DNA of 27,854 nucleotides from Wohlfahrtiimonas sp. (GCA_030149965.1 JASLHB010000021.1:1-27854), one strand, 5' to 3'; numbered from the stretch's first letter, positions 1 through 7,987 are shown. Notes: a model not told the origin generated them from the letters alone. Numbers and translations are program-made.

Positions 1-129
1 CTCATTTCAGTAAAATAAAAACCAACCCGGAAACCGAACCAATTTCTCATCAACTAAAACCACCAAAACCTTTGAAAGAACTCTAAACTCACTGCGTTTT
101 CTGCAGCGCCTCGTTCAGAAGAGGTGCTC

Positions 130-157
130 ATTATAGACAAAATCAGAACACTGTCAA
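130..157 (-). promoter_or_regulatory. Strong sigma70 promoter reading out of the left edge, probably for a stable RNA (rRNA) operon
   Basis: On the minus strand a perfect -35 TTGACA (152-157) and a perfect -10 TATAAT (130-135) are separated by 16 bp. Transcription would start near 122-124 and run leftward off the window. The leader (about 1-123) begins GC-rich in an AT-rich region and has two small hairpins: CCTC/GAGG at 109-112 with 121-124, and CTGC/GCAG at 92-95 with 103-106. A boxA-like GTTCTTTCAAA follows at about 71-81. A 16-bp spacer, a GC-rich discriminator and a hairpin/boxA leader are typical of rRNA promoters. The downstream gene is not in the window, so the rRNA assignment is inference; the promoter itself is directly visible. 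Confidence 0.75.
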
Positions 158-440
158 CACCACCTGCTGTTCAAGTTTTGAGCAACCATCAAAAACCACG
201 AAAAACAGACAACAAAACTAAACAAAAACAGTAATATACATAACTAATCTTTTTTGAAATAAATTCAAAAAAGGCAAAAATAATTGGAATTAACTAGAGA
301 CAACAGCCAATATCACCCAAAAATAGCCTTTTCATCGCTAAACAAACATACAACTATTCACCATATATATGCTATTTCTTAATATAGAAGTTAAACACAC
401 TATGTAATATATCGACAAAAAAGACACCTTACTAAACAAA
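158..440. other. AT-rich intergenic region without a recognisable gene
   Basis: No credible coding frame is seen on either strand between the leftward promoter and the valS terminator. The part next to the promoter could serve as its upstream activating (UP-element/Fis) region. The only clear structure is the inverted repeat at 249-273, listed separately. Confidence 0.6.
249..273. repeat. Perfect 10-bp inverted repeat, 5-nt loop
   Basis: CTTTTTTGAA (249-258) is followed after ATAAA by its exact reverse complement (264-273). It could be a weak hairpin, a protein-binding palindrome upstream of the leftward promoter, or chance in A/T-rich DNA. It lacks the GC-rich stem expected of a terminator. 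Confidence 0.5.
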
Positions 441-462
441 AAGCCCTGCTTTCGCAGGGCTT
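437..462 (-). terminator. Rho-independent terminator of valS
   Basis: A 9-bp stem AAGCCCTGC/GCAGGGCTT (441-449, 454-462) with a 4-nt loop is followed on the minus strand by a T-rich run (TTTTGTTT). It lies about 27 nt past the valS stop. Confidence 0.9.
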
Positions 463-488
463 CTAAATATCACTTAATAATGTAGATA

Positions 489-3242
489 TTACAAAGCTTG
501 GATTTTCACCAACTGCTGATTCAACTCAGCCAATGTATTTTCCATATCAGCTAACTTCTCACGCTCTTTAGCAACAACCGCTTCTGGCGCTTTAGCAATG
601 AATCCTTCGTTAGATAACTTCCCTGCCAATTGCTGAATACTTGGTGCTAATTTAGCAATCTCACGATTCAAACGCGTTAACTCTTGTTCTTTATCGATCA
701 AACCTGCCAATGGAATCATCAAGCGCATTTTACCCACAACTGCAACCGCTGATTCTGGCGCATCACCATTACAAGCCACCAATGATTCTAAACGCCCCAT
801 TTTCAATAAGAATAATTCATTTTCAGAAATACGACGCTGATCTTCTTCAGATGCATTTTCATATAACACAGGTAAAGGCTTACCTGGTGCGATATTCATT
901 TCTGCACGAATACGACGAACTTCCAACAATACAGATTGCAACCAAGCAATATCAGTTTCCAATGCTTCATTACGCGCATACATTGATGGATATTCTGCAA
1001 CGATCAAGCCTTCAGTTTGTTTAAATTGAGGTGCAATCACAACCAATTGCTGCCAAATCTCTTCTGTAATATAAGGCATGAACGGATGTAACATTTTCAA
1101 AATCGCATCCAACGTAAACATTAATGTATGACGCGTTGCTGCTTTTGCTTCATCACTGAAATCACCATTCAAAATTGGCTTAGTCAATTCTAAGTACCAA
1201 TCACAGAACTCATTCCAAATGAAGTCATACAATGTTTGTGTTGCCAAATCGAAACGATATTGTTCAATATGACGCTCAACTTCTTTATTCACATAAGTTA
1301 AACGAGATAAAATCCAATGATCGATGTGTGAACGTGCAGATGGATTATCCGCAATCAATTTATCTTCTGCATTCATGAATACGAAACGCGCAGCATTCCA
1401 AATTTTATTGCAGAAGTTTGAGTAACCTTCAACACGACCAACATCAAAGATCACATCACGGCCATTTGTTGCTTGCGCTGTAAATGTGAAACGCAATGCA
1501 TCTGTACCATAAGCTTTAATACCATCAGGGAAATTCTTACGCGTTGATGCTTCAATGCGCGCTGCCATTTGTGGCTGCATTAAACCTGAAGTACGTTTTG
1601 TCACTAGGCTTTCTAGATCAATACCATCAATCAAATCGATTGGATCTAAAACGTTACCTTTAGATTTACTCATTTTTTGACCATCTTGGTCACGCACTAA
1701 ACCATGGATATAAACTTCATGGAAAGGAATTTCCTGCATGAAATGTTTACCCATCATAATCATACGCGCAACCCAGAAGAAAATAATGTCAAAACCTGTC
1801 ACCAATACTGATGTTGGGTAGAAAGTTTTCAATTCTTCTGAATTTTCAGGCCAACCCAAAGTTGTGAATGGCCACAATGCTGATGAATACCAAGTATCCA
1901 ACACATCTTCATCTTGTCTTAATGGACGATCATCCAAGTTGTACTTAGTGCGCGCTTCAGCTTCATCATGTGCGACATAAATATTACCTTCTTCATCGTA
2001 CCAAGCAGGAATTTGATGTCCCCACCATAATTGACGAGAAATACACCAATCCTGAATGTTGTTCATCCATTCGAAATACGTTTTTTCCCAGTTTTCAGGT
2101 ACAAATTTAATTTCGCCTGATTTAACTGCTTCGATCGCAGGTTTTGCCATTGTTTTAGCATCAACATACCATTGATCTGTTAAGTATGGTTCGATCACTT
2201 GACCTGTACGATCGCCACGTGGAATTTTCAATGTATGTGGTTCGATTTTTTCCAATAAACCAGCCGCTTCAAAATCCGCAACGATTTGTTTACGTGCATC
2301 AAAACGATCCATCCCACGATAAGCTTCAGGCACTTCATCGTTAATTTGTGCATCATCCGTTAGGATATTGATCATTGGCAAGTTATGACGTTTACCCATT
2401 TCATAGTCATTGAAATCATGAGCAGGCGTAATCTTCACACAACCTGTACCAAATTCTTGATCCACATAATCATCTGCGATGATTGGGATTTGACGACCTG
2501 TTAATGGCAAGTCAATCATTTTACCGATCAAATGCGTATAACGTTCATCATTAGGATTTACGGCAACCGCAGTATCACCCAACATTGTTTCAGGGCGAGT
2601 TGTCGCAACGATCATGATTTCATCAGAACCAGCGATTGGATAACGCAAATGCCACAATGAGCCTTGCTCTTCCAATGATTCAACTTCAATATCAGAAACC
2701 GCAGTTTTTAATTTAGGATCCCAGTTAACCAAACGTTTACCACGATAGATTAAACCTTGATCATATAAATCTACGAATGTCTTTTTAACTGCTTCAGATA
2801 GACCTTCATCCATCGTAAAGCGTTCACGTGACCAATCCGCACTTGCGCCCATGCGGCGAAGTTGTTGCATAATTGCGCCACCAGATTGTTCTTTCCATTC
2901 CCAGATTTTTTCAACAAACTTATTTCGCCCTAAATCATGGCGCGTTAAACCTTTTTGGTTCAACTGGCGCTCAACAACCATTTGAGTTGCGATACCTGCA
3001 TGATCCGTTCCCGGTTGCCATAAAGTATTATCACCTTTCATTCGATGATAACGGATCAATACATCCATGATCGTATCTTGGAAAGCATGTCCCATATGCA
3101 AAGTACCAGTGACGTTTGGCGGTGGGATGACTATACAATAAGCAGGCTTTGTGACATCACCCGATGCTTTAAAAAAATCGTTAGATTCCCAAAAACCGTA
3201 CCACTTTGATTCAATTGCACTTGGCTGATATGTCTTTTCCAT
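489..3242 (-). CDS. valS: Valine--tRNA ligase
   Basis: Cytoplasmic class Ia aminoacyl-tRNA synthetase that charges tRNA-Val with valine and edits mischarged threonine. The 917-residue product is close to the usual bacterial length of about 950 and looks complete. Visible landmarks are the HIGH-type signature HMGH at residues 49-52 after PPPNVTG, the CP1 editing domain with ATTRPETMLGDTAV at about 210-225, the KMSKS loop at 523-527, the anticodon-binding helical domain from about 660, and a C-terminal heptad-rich coiled coil (about 855-917) typical of ValRS. The ATG start has a GGGA-type ribosome site and a plausible promoter at 3285-3314. A terminator follows at 437-462, so it appears to be a single-gene unit. 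Confidence 0.98.
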   Translation of the reverse strand: MEKTYQPSAIESKWYGFWESNDFFKASGDVTKPAYCIVIPPPNVTGTLHMGHAFQDTIMDVLIRYHRMKGDNTLWQPGTDHAGIATQMVVERQLNQKGLTRHDLGRNKFVEKIWEWKEQSGGAIMQQLRRMGASADWSRERFTMDEGLSEAVKKTFVDLYDQGLIYRGKRLVNWDPKLKTAVSDIEVESLEEQGSLWHLRYPIAGSDEIMIVATTRPETMLGDTAVAVNPNDERYTHLIGKMIDLPLTGRQIPIIADDYVDQEFGTGCVKITPAHDFNDYEMGKRHNLPMINILTDDAQINDEVPEAYRGMDRFDARKQIVADFEAAGLLEKIEPHTLKIPRGDRTGQVIEPYLTDQWYVDAKTMAKPAIEAVKSGEIKFVPENWEKTYFEWMNNIQDWCISRQLWWGHQIPAWYDEEGNIYVAHDEAEARTKYNLDDRPLRQDEDVLDTWYSSALWPFTTLGWPENSEELKTFYPTSVLVTGFDIIFFWVARMIMMGKHFMQEIPFHEVYIHGLVRDQDGQKMSKSKGNVLDPIDLIDGIDLESLVTKRTSGLMQPQMAARIEASTRKNFPDGIKAYGTDALRFTFTAQATNGRDVIFDVGRVEGYSNFCNKIWNAARFVFMNAEDKLIADNPSARSHIDHWILSRLTYVNKEVERHIEQYRFDLATQTLYDFIWNEFCDWYLELTKPILNGDFSDEAKAATRHTLMFTLDAILKMLHPFMPYITEEIWQQLVVIAPQFKQTEGLIVAEYPSMYARNEALETDIAWLQSVLLEVRRIRAEMNIAPGKPLPVLYENASEEDQRRISENELFLLKMGRLESLVACNGDAPESAVAVVGKMRLMIPLAGLIDKEQELTRLNREIAKLAPSIQQLAGKLSNEGFIAKAPEAVVAKEREKLADMENTLAELNQQLVKIQAL

Positions 3243-3284
3243 AATATCCCGATAAAACCGTAGTTAAAAACACTAAAAGTTATC

Positions 3285-3314
3285 ATTCTAGCACTTACTT
3301 TAAAACAAACACAA
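3285..3314 (-). promoter_or_regulatory. Predicted valS promoter
   Basis: On the minus strand, TTGTGT (3309-3314) and TAGAAT (3285-3290) are 18 bp apart. A TGC immediately upstream makes the -10 extended. It lies about 45 nt before the valS start. The prediction is by eye only. Confidence 0.45.
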
Positions 3315-3373
3315 TGATCTTATTACCTTTGAGAAAATCAAACTGATATCATTATTTTTAATGATTTTCCCAT

Positions 3374-3406
3374 AAAAAAACCCACAATTTTATGAACTGC
3401 GGGTTT
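3374..3406 (-). terminator. Rho-independent terminator after the DUF2059 gene
   Basis: The stem AAACCC-A-CA / TG-C-GGGTTT has one mismatch and an 11-nt loop, and runs into seven T on the minus strand. It separates the DUF2059 gene from valS. Confidence 0.8.
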
Positions 3407-3429
3407 TGACAATATTGCAGACAATAATG

Positions 3430-3852
3430 TTATTTAGTTAAAATCTCTTGGATTTTTTGAGCAACGCCCATTCCCCATTGTTGGCCAATAACCATAGATT
3501 CTTGCATAATTGCTGGTTGTTTTTCTACTAATTTCTTACCTGCTGGTGATTGATAGAATTCTAAGAATGCTTTCACATCTTCTTCAGCAAATTGTTTTTG
3601 GTAAACAGGTACCAATAATTCTACTAATTGATCAACATTAAACTCTTTTTTTACTTCTGAAATTTGAGCATCAGTCGCACCAGCTGCTTTTAACTGTGCT
3701 AACAATTGATCAAAAACCATCGTGCCCATTTCTGCTGCACCAGTTTCAACGATTAATTGCTTAATGCTTTGCTCTGAAGCTGTTTGTGCAAATGCTGCTG
3801 AAGAGAAGATTAAAGATGAACCTAAACAAACGGATAATAATAATTTTTTCAC
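3430..3852 (-). CDS. Secreted DUF2059-family protein
   Basis: A 140-residue protein with a clear Sec signal peptide: MKKLLLSV, a hydrophobic core, and a likely cleavage at AFA|Q after residue 22. The mature part is helical and contains the hallmark DUF2059 stretch near residues 95-125 (AEEDVKAFLEFYQSPAGKK and following QPAIMQES). Members of this family are periplasmic or surface proteins of unknown biochemical role. The start codon is GTG, supported by AAGGA about 8 nt upstream; no ATG precedes it in a suitable place. It lies 76 nt downstream of queF in the same direction, has its own likely extended -10 promoter at 3892-3900, and ends at a terminator. Family assignment is by recognisable motif; no function is implied. 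Confidence 0.85.
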   Translation of the reverse strand: MKKLLLSVCLGSSLIFSSAAFAQTASEQSIKQLIVETGAAEMGTMVFDQLLAQLKAAGATDAQISEVKKEFNVDQLVELLVPVYQKQFAEEDVKAFLEFYQSPAGKKLVEKQPAIMQESMVIGQQWGMGVAQKIQEILTK

Positions 3853-3891
3853 GATGTTTTCCTTAATAAAATAGTGCCAAAAGGCAAAATC

Positions 3892-3900
3892 AGTATATCA
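3892..3900 (-). promoter_or_regulatory. Extended -10 promoter element for the DUF2059 gene
   Basis: TGATATACT on the minus strand fits TGn-TATAAT with one mismatch. It lies about 40 nt before the GTG start. No convincing -35 is seen, which is common with extended -10 promoters. Confidence 0.4.
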
Positions 3901-3928
3901 ACAATATCGTATAAATTTGTAAAGGAAA

Positions 3929-4411
3929 CTATCGGTTATCTATTTTTTCAGGGTATAAATCATGATTCAATAAACGCGTTTCAGCAAACTCAGCCCAGCG
4001 GCTATTTGGCATGCCATAATTCACATAAGGATCAATAGAAATTCCACCACGCGGAGTGAATTTACCCCAAATCTCCATATATCTTGGTTGCAATAATTCA
4101 ACCAAATCTCTCAGCATTTTATTCACGCAATCTTCATGAAAACTTCCTTCATTACGGAAGCTGAATAAATACAATTTTAATGATTTACTTTCTACCATTT
4201 TTTGATCAGGAATATAGCTGATATAAATCGTAGCGAAATCAGGCTGCCCTGTCATTGGGCAAAGCGCTGTAAATTCAGGACAATTGAATTTCACAAATGT
4301 ATTGCTAGTTGGATGTGCATTATCAAATGCTTCCAAAACAGCAGGATTATAGCGATCAGAATATTCTGTTTTCTGATTACCAAGCAAAGTTAAACCTTCA
4401 GTATTTGACAT
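3929..4411 (-). CDS. queF: NADPH-dependent 7-cyano-7-deazaguanine reductase, unimodular type
   Basis: Reduces preQ0 to preQ1 with NADPH, a late step of queuosine synthesis for tRNA wobble position 34. The 160-residue tunnelling-fold protein carries the catalytic Cys51 in FTALCPMTGQPDF, the QueF NADPH motif ESKSLKLY at 74-81, and the conserved His92-Glu-Asp94. At this length it is the single-module form known from Bacillus, not the roughly 280-residue two-module form of E. coli. The start is fixed by the AAGGAG site 5 nt upstream, which is itself part of the preQ1 riboswitch at 4417-4454. This gives product feedback on its own synthesis. The AEC permease stop lies 67 nt upstream. Confidence 0.96.
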   Translation of the reverse strand: MSNTEGLTLLGNQKTEYSDRYNPAVLEAFDNAHPTSNTFVKFNCPEFTALCPMTGQPDFATIYISYIPDQKMVESKSLKLYLFSFRNEGSFHEDCVNKMLRDLVELLQPRYMEIWGKFTPRGGISIDPYVNYGMPNSRWAEFAETRLLNHDLYPEKIDNR

Positions 4412-4416
4412 AAAAA

Positions 4417-4454
4417 CTCCTTAGTTTTTTTGTGTGGGAGGATTACGAACCACA
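4417..4454 (-). ncRNA. preQ1-I riboswitch controlling queF
   Basis: On the minus strand, stem P1 is TGTGG (4450-4454) pairing with CCACA (4433-4437) around a 12-nt loop that starts TTC. An A-rich tail CAAAAAAACTAAGGAG follows. Stem, loop and tail lengths equal those of the Bacillus subtilis class I preQ1 aptamer as I remember it, and GGTTC, CC and AAAAAACTAAGGA are shared. The tail contains the queF Shine-Dalgarno sequence, so ligand binding should block translation. TCCT in the loop could pair with AGGA of the tail as the pseudoknot. The gene downstream makes preQ1, which fits. Homology search and ligand binding have not been tested here. Confidence 0.9.
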
Positions 4455-4467
4455 ATGGAACCGCGAT

Positions 4468-4496
4468 ATGCTAATGAATCATGGCATTAAAAGCAA
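4468..4496 (-). promoter_or_regulatory. Predicted promoter for the riboswitch-queF transcript
   Basis: On the minus strand, TTGCTT (4491-4496) and TAGCAT (4468-4473) are 17 bp apart. They place the start near 4461, just before the aptamer. The -35 overlaps the end of the permease gene. Read-through from upstream is also possible. Confidence 0.4.
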
Positions 4497-5426
4497 AATA
4501 ATTGGTGTTGTGACAGCTGATAACAATGTCGATAACACAATACCAGATGCAACTGCATCTTCGATTTCCTCAAATTTCAGCGCCATTAAATAAACGTTCA
4601 TTCCTGCTGCCAATGAACCTAAAATCACGATTGCTTTGGTTTCAAAAGCTGGCAACCCTAAAGCCAATGCACACAACCAAATCACTAATGGATGTAATAC
4701 CAATTTAAAGAACACTAAAAACATACTAATTTTCAAACTTGAACCAATGCGATATTCTGCTAATCCCATCCCAAGTACTAATAATGATAAGGGCGCAACC
4801 ATATCTGAAAACATTGAAATTGTTTTACCTGCAAACTGAGGAATTGGCAAACGAACAAAACTTGCCAATAAACCCAACATGATCCCAATCACAACAGGAT
4901 TTTTTAAGACGCCTTGCAAAGTCGCCGCCATTCCGCTCATAGAAAATGAACCATGATCGGCCCACTCAATTGAAAATGAAACCAAGCTCCACAGCAACAA
5001 TGCATTAAACGAAATGATCATAGCGGAAACAGCAATTGCATCATCGCCCATAAATAACATTAAAATAGGAATGCCAATCATCACATTATTGGCAAAAATT
5101 GTTCCAACACCAAAAACCGACCCTGCTCTTGAAGTTAACTTCAAAGCTTTTTTAGAAAAGAAAAGCGCTATAAAAAACAAAATAAAAGAACCACCAAAAT
5201 ATGCCAGTATTAATTTGGGATCAACATCTTGCTGAGTATGGAATTTACTCATCACACCAAATAGCATAATCGGAATAGCTAGATTAAATAAAAACCTTGT
5301 TAATCCTTTCGTAAAATCTTTTGGCCATTTTCTAAAGCGCACCAAATAATATCCTAAGCCGATTAAGATAAAAAATGGTAAGAGCGCATAAATTTGTTGA
5401 AGAAAGGCATAAACAAAAGAGGTCAT
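4479..5426 (-). CDS. AEC-family (auxin efflux carrier type) permease
   Basis: A 315-residue inner membrane protein with about ten hydrophobic segments in two halves, the layout of the Mem_trans/AEC family. It opens with a hydrophobic helix and the typical LIGLGYYLVR...FLFNLAIPIMLF segment (about 20-58). A glycine-rich, Asn-containing break (FGVGTIFANNVMIGIPI) lies at about 105-121. Characterised bacterial members export or import malate, malonate or other carboxylates; the substrate here cannot be read from sequence. The family in gammaproteobacteria also includes YfdV. It stands alone after the brnQ terminator. Codon use is like its neighbours. Confidence 0.85.
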   Translation of the reverse strand: MTSFVYAFLQQIYALLPFFILIGLGYYLVRFRKWPKDFTKGLTRFLFNLAIPIMLFGVMSKFHTQQDVDPKLILAYFGGSFILFFIALFFSKKALKLTSRAGSVFGVGTIFANNVMIGIPILMLFMGDDAIAVSAMIISFNALLLWSLVSFSIEWADHGSFSMSGMAATLQGVLKNPVVIGIMLGLLASFVRLPIPQFAGKTISMFSDMVAPLSLLVLGMGLAEYRIGSSLKISMFLVFFKLVLHPLVIWLCALALGLPAFETKAIVILGSLAAGMNVYLMALKFEEIEDAVASGIVLSTLLSAVTTPIILLLMP

Positions 5427-5540
5427 AATAAAAACTCTGAGCTAGAAGCGGTTCATCTAATGTAGCAAAGAATGATCGAAATTAACGAGAGTTTATAACT
5501 TGCTTGATGATTAAGAGATGAATCGAAATACATCAAATAA

Positions 5541-5564
5541 AAAAGCACTCGACAGAGTGCTTTT
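5541..5564 (-). terminator. Rho-independent terminator of brnQ
   Basis: A 10-bp perfect stem AAAAGCACTC/GAGTGCTTTT with a GACA loop and T-rich flanks on both sides. It lies about 33 nt past the brnQ stop. Confidence 0.9.
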
Positions 5565-5596
5565 TATGAAGGCCATTATGAGCAAAACCAAATAAA

Positions 5597-6937
5597 CTAA
5601 ATAGGCTTTTTCAAGCTCAAAGTCCAACCAATCACAAGTCCAATCAAAGCGGGCGTGATCCAGCCCATATTGATATCCGAAAAAGGTAAAACATCATCCA
5701 CAGATGATGTGATGCTCAATACGATTGGATTTGTACTGATCACATCTCCAGTTGCTTTCAAGCCTTCGATGATCGCAGCACTCAACGTAAAAATAGTTGT
5801 GCATTGATACACAATTCGTTTATGTTGAAACAATGGTGATAATAACGCAAGCAAAATCAATGTAATCGCCAATGGATATAAGAACATCAAAACAGGCACA
5901 GAGATTTGAATGATAGATGTTAAACCAACATTGGCCACTAATAATCCAGCAATACTGAATCCATGCACAAAGTTACGATAAGAGATTTGAGGAAAAAGTT
6001 CATTAAACATATCTGAACATGCTGTGATTAAGCCAATCGCCGTTTTTAAACAAGCAATTGTTACAATCACTGCCAACAAAATTGAACCCAAATAACCAAA
6101 ATAATGTTGAGCAACTTGTGCCAATGCAATACCGCCATTAGCAGATAATGGAAACTCATTTAAGCTTGTTGCACCAATATATGCCAAACAACCATAAATT
6201 AATGCCATTAAAATAACACTCACAAAACCTGATTTCATTGTATCTTTTGCAATATCTGTAGGATTTGTTACACCAAATCGCTTAATTGCACTCACAACAA
6301 TAATGCCAAATGCTAAAGAAGCCAATGCATCCATCGTATTGTAGCCTTCTGTGAATCCTTTAAAGAAAGGATTCTGCTGATAACTCGCTTGCACAGGCAA
6401 TGTTTCAATAGATCCCATCGGTTTAACAAAAGCACTCACAATTAAAAATGCTAAAAATACTAAAAACAATGGATTCAATACTTTGCCAATCCAAACCATA
6501 ATATTCGTTGGATTCAAAGATAATAACCAGCTTAGAAAGAAGAACACCAATGAGAATACAAATAATCCTGCGCCCAACATATCTGCGCTTAAAAATGGTG
6601 TAAAACCAATTTCAAAAGAAACTGTTGCTGTTCTTGGTAAAGCGAAAAATGGCCCAATCGTTAAATAAAGCGCCATCGTAAAGAATAAGCCATATTTTTG
6701 AGAAACTCGGCTGGATAAATCATACAAACCATTGCTTTTAGAAAACCCTATCGCAAGAACGCCTAAAAATGGTAATCCAACGCCTGTTAAAATAAAGCCG
6801 AGTGTTGCAACATAAGTAGAAGCACCTGCCTCTTGCCCCATGTGGATTGGGAAAATCAAATTACCTGCGCCAAAAAACAGGCCAAATAACATCGAACCGA
6901 TGGTTAAATATGCGGAAAAAGAGAGTTTATTTTTCAT
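5597..6937 (-). CDS. brnQ: Branched-chain amino acid:cation symporter, LIVCS family
   Basis: Inner membrane transporter for leucine, isoleucine and valine driven by Na+ or H+. The 446-residue length and about twelve hydrophobic segments match BrnQ/BraB. The N-terminal signature SMLFGLFFGAGNLIFPIHMG occurs at residues 16-35, and the family's G-Y-N-T-M-D-A-LA-S-L-A-FG stretch lies near 198-212. The start ATG has no strong Shine-Dalgarno sequence. The DUF486 gene ends 62 nt upstream on the same strand, so the two may be co-transcribed. A good terminator follows. Identification to family is firm; the exact amino acid preference is not visible. Confidence 0.95.
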   Translation of the reverse strand: MKNKLSFSAYLTIGSMLFGLFFGAGNLIFPIHMGQEAGASTYVATLGFILTGVGLPFLGVLAIGFSKSNGLYDLSSRVSQKYGLFFTMALYLTIGPFFALPRTATVSFEIGFTPFLSADMLGAGLFVFSLVFFFLSWLLSLNPTNIMVWIGKVLNPLFLVFLAFLIVSAFVKPMGSIETLPVQASYQQNPFFKGFTEGYNTMDALASLAFGIIVVSAIKRFGVTNPTDIAKDTMKSGFVSVILMALIYGCLAYIGATSLNEFPLSANGGIALAQVAQHYFGYLGSILLAVIVTIACLKTAIGLITACSDMFNELFPQISYRNFVHGFSIAGLLVANVGLTSIIQISVPVLMFLYPLAITLILLALLSPLFQHKRIVYQCTTIFTLSAAIIEGLKATGDVISTNPIVLSITSSVDDVLPFSDINMGWITPALIGLVIGWTLSLKKPI

Positions 6938-6999
6938 ATATGTGATTGATCTGTGATTACATTGTGTTCATAAAATAACGGGCTGAAATCCTATCATAA

Positions 7000-7368
7000 T
7001 TATATAAAGCTACTCATTATTTCTTTACGGAACATAAAAAACACAGCACCCAATAAACATAGCCCAGCCCAGATATAATCTAATCTGAAAGGCTCTTTGA
7101 GTATAAATAAAGAAAATGGAATAAATATCGATAAACTCAAAACTTCCTGAATAATTTTCAACTGCCCCGCTGTCGCAACTTCATAACCTATTCTATTAGC
7201 AGGCACTTGCAGTAAATATTCAAAAAGTGCAACTCCCCAACTAACTAAAGCGGCAATCACCCAAGCACGAGAATGCATATATTTTAAATGCCCATACCAA
7301 GCAAATGTCATAAACACATTGCTCAAGGTTAATAAGCCAATGGTGATAAATAGTGGATGAATATTCAT
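7000..7368 (-). CDS. DMT-superfamily DUF486 membrane protein
   Basis: A small integral membrane protein of 122 residues with four hydrophobic helices, matching the DUF486 family within the drug/metabolite transporter superfamily. The typical segments are NVFMTFAWYGHLK near the start, a middle FEYLLQVPANRIG, and a C-terminal KEPFRLDYIWAGLCLLGAVFF. Transport function is presumed only from the fold. The frame is open 11 codons further upstream (to 7401), but AAGGA 7 nt before the ATG at 7368 decides for the shorter product, which also matches the family length. It is divergent from the peroxiredoxin gene, sharing a 130-nt intergenic region, and precedes brnQ. Confidence 0.85.
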   Translation of the reverse strand: MNIHPLFITIGLLTLSNVFMTFAWYGHLKYMHSRAWVIAALVSWGVALFEYLLQVPANRIGYEVATAGQLKIIQEVLSLSIFIPFSLFILKEPFRLDYIWAGLCLLGAVFFMFRKEIMSSFI

Positions 7369-7435
7369 TACGATATCCTTTGATGATCGCTTGTCAATCA
7401 AACTAATTTAACAAAATTCTGTTCAAATTTTACAT

Positions 7436-7465
7436 TTGATCTGCTAGAAAATTTTTCTGTTATCA
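7436..7465 (+). promoter_or_regulatory. Predicted promoter of the peroxiredoxin gene
   Basis: TTGATC (7436-7441) and TTATCA (7460-7465) are 18 bp apart, 33 nt before the ATG at 7499. Only a moderate match. Confidence 0.35.
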
Positions 7466-7498
7466 TTTCAAAACATATTAACGATTCAGGAGAACATG

Positions 7499-7969
7499 AT
7501 GTCAGAAGCCATTACCATTCAATCTCTTTGGAATACCAAATTCCCAACACAATCAGAAGAACAATCTTTGAGTGACATTGTTAGCAGTGCAAAATATTTG
7601 GTGATTTATTTTTACCCAAAAGATAGCACGCCAGGCTGCACGAATGAAGCAAAAGCATTCCAAGAACATTTGGCAACATTACAATCTTTAGATGCTGCAG
7701 TTGTTGGCGTTTCTCGTGATTCAGTTGGATCACATCAAAAATTTGCAGACAAATATAATCTTGAATTTCCATTACTTTCAGATAAAGAGAGCCAAGCCTG
7801 CAATGCTTTTGGCGTAATCAAAGAAAAAAACATGTTTGGTAAACTAGGCTTTGGCATCGAACGCAGTACATTTTTATTAGATACTCAGGGAAATTTGCTC
7901 AAAGAATGGCGCAAAGTGAAAGTTGCAGAACATGTAGAAGCAGTGATAGAAGCGATTAAATCATTATAA
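7499..7969 (+). CDS. bcp: Thiol peroxidase, BCP/PrxQ-type peroxiredoxin
   Basis: Reduces hydrogen peroxide and organic hydroperoxides, normally with thioredoxin as reductant. It has the AhpC/TSA fold with the peroxidatic motif YPKDSTPGCTNEA; numbered from the ATG at 7499, the catalytic Cys is residue 47, with Thr44 and the conserved Arg122 in ERSTFLLD. The usual resolving Cys five residues after the peroxidatic one (E. coli BCP) is replaced by alanine or another residue; the only other Cys is residue 101. Tandem ATGs occur at 7496 and 7499; AGGAG at 7488-7492 is 3 nt from the first but 6 nt from the second, so the second is preferred. It is a single-gene unit with its own terminator. Confidence 0.95.
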   Translation: MSEAITIQSLWNTKFPTQSEEQSLSDIVSSAKYLVIYFYPKDSTPGCTNEAKAFQEHLATLQSLDAAVVGVSRDSVGSHQKFADKYNLEFPLLSDKESQACNAFGVIKEKNMFGKLGFGIERSTFLLDTQGNLLKEWRKVKVAEHVEAVIEAIKSL

Positions 7970-7987
7970 TTTTTTCTATACAGAATA

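Noticed and set aside
3..86. Open frame from the left edge ending at TAA, possible C-terminus of a plus-strand protein
   Set aside because: Only 27 codons, no recognisable motif, and it lies within the leader of the strong leftward promoter; an open stretch this short is expected by chance.
6938..6999. TATAAT-like sequence at the DUF486/brnQ junction as a brnQ promoter
   Set aside because: No acceptable -35 at the right distance; the spacing of the genes allows co-transcription, so I did not list it.
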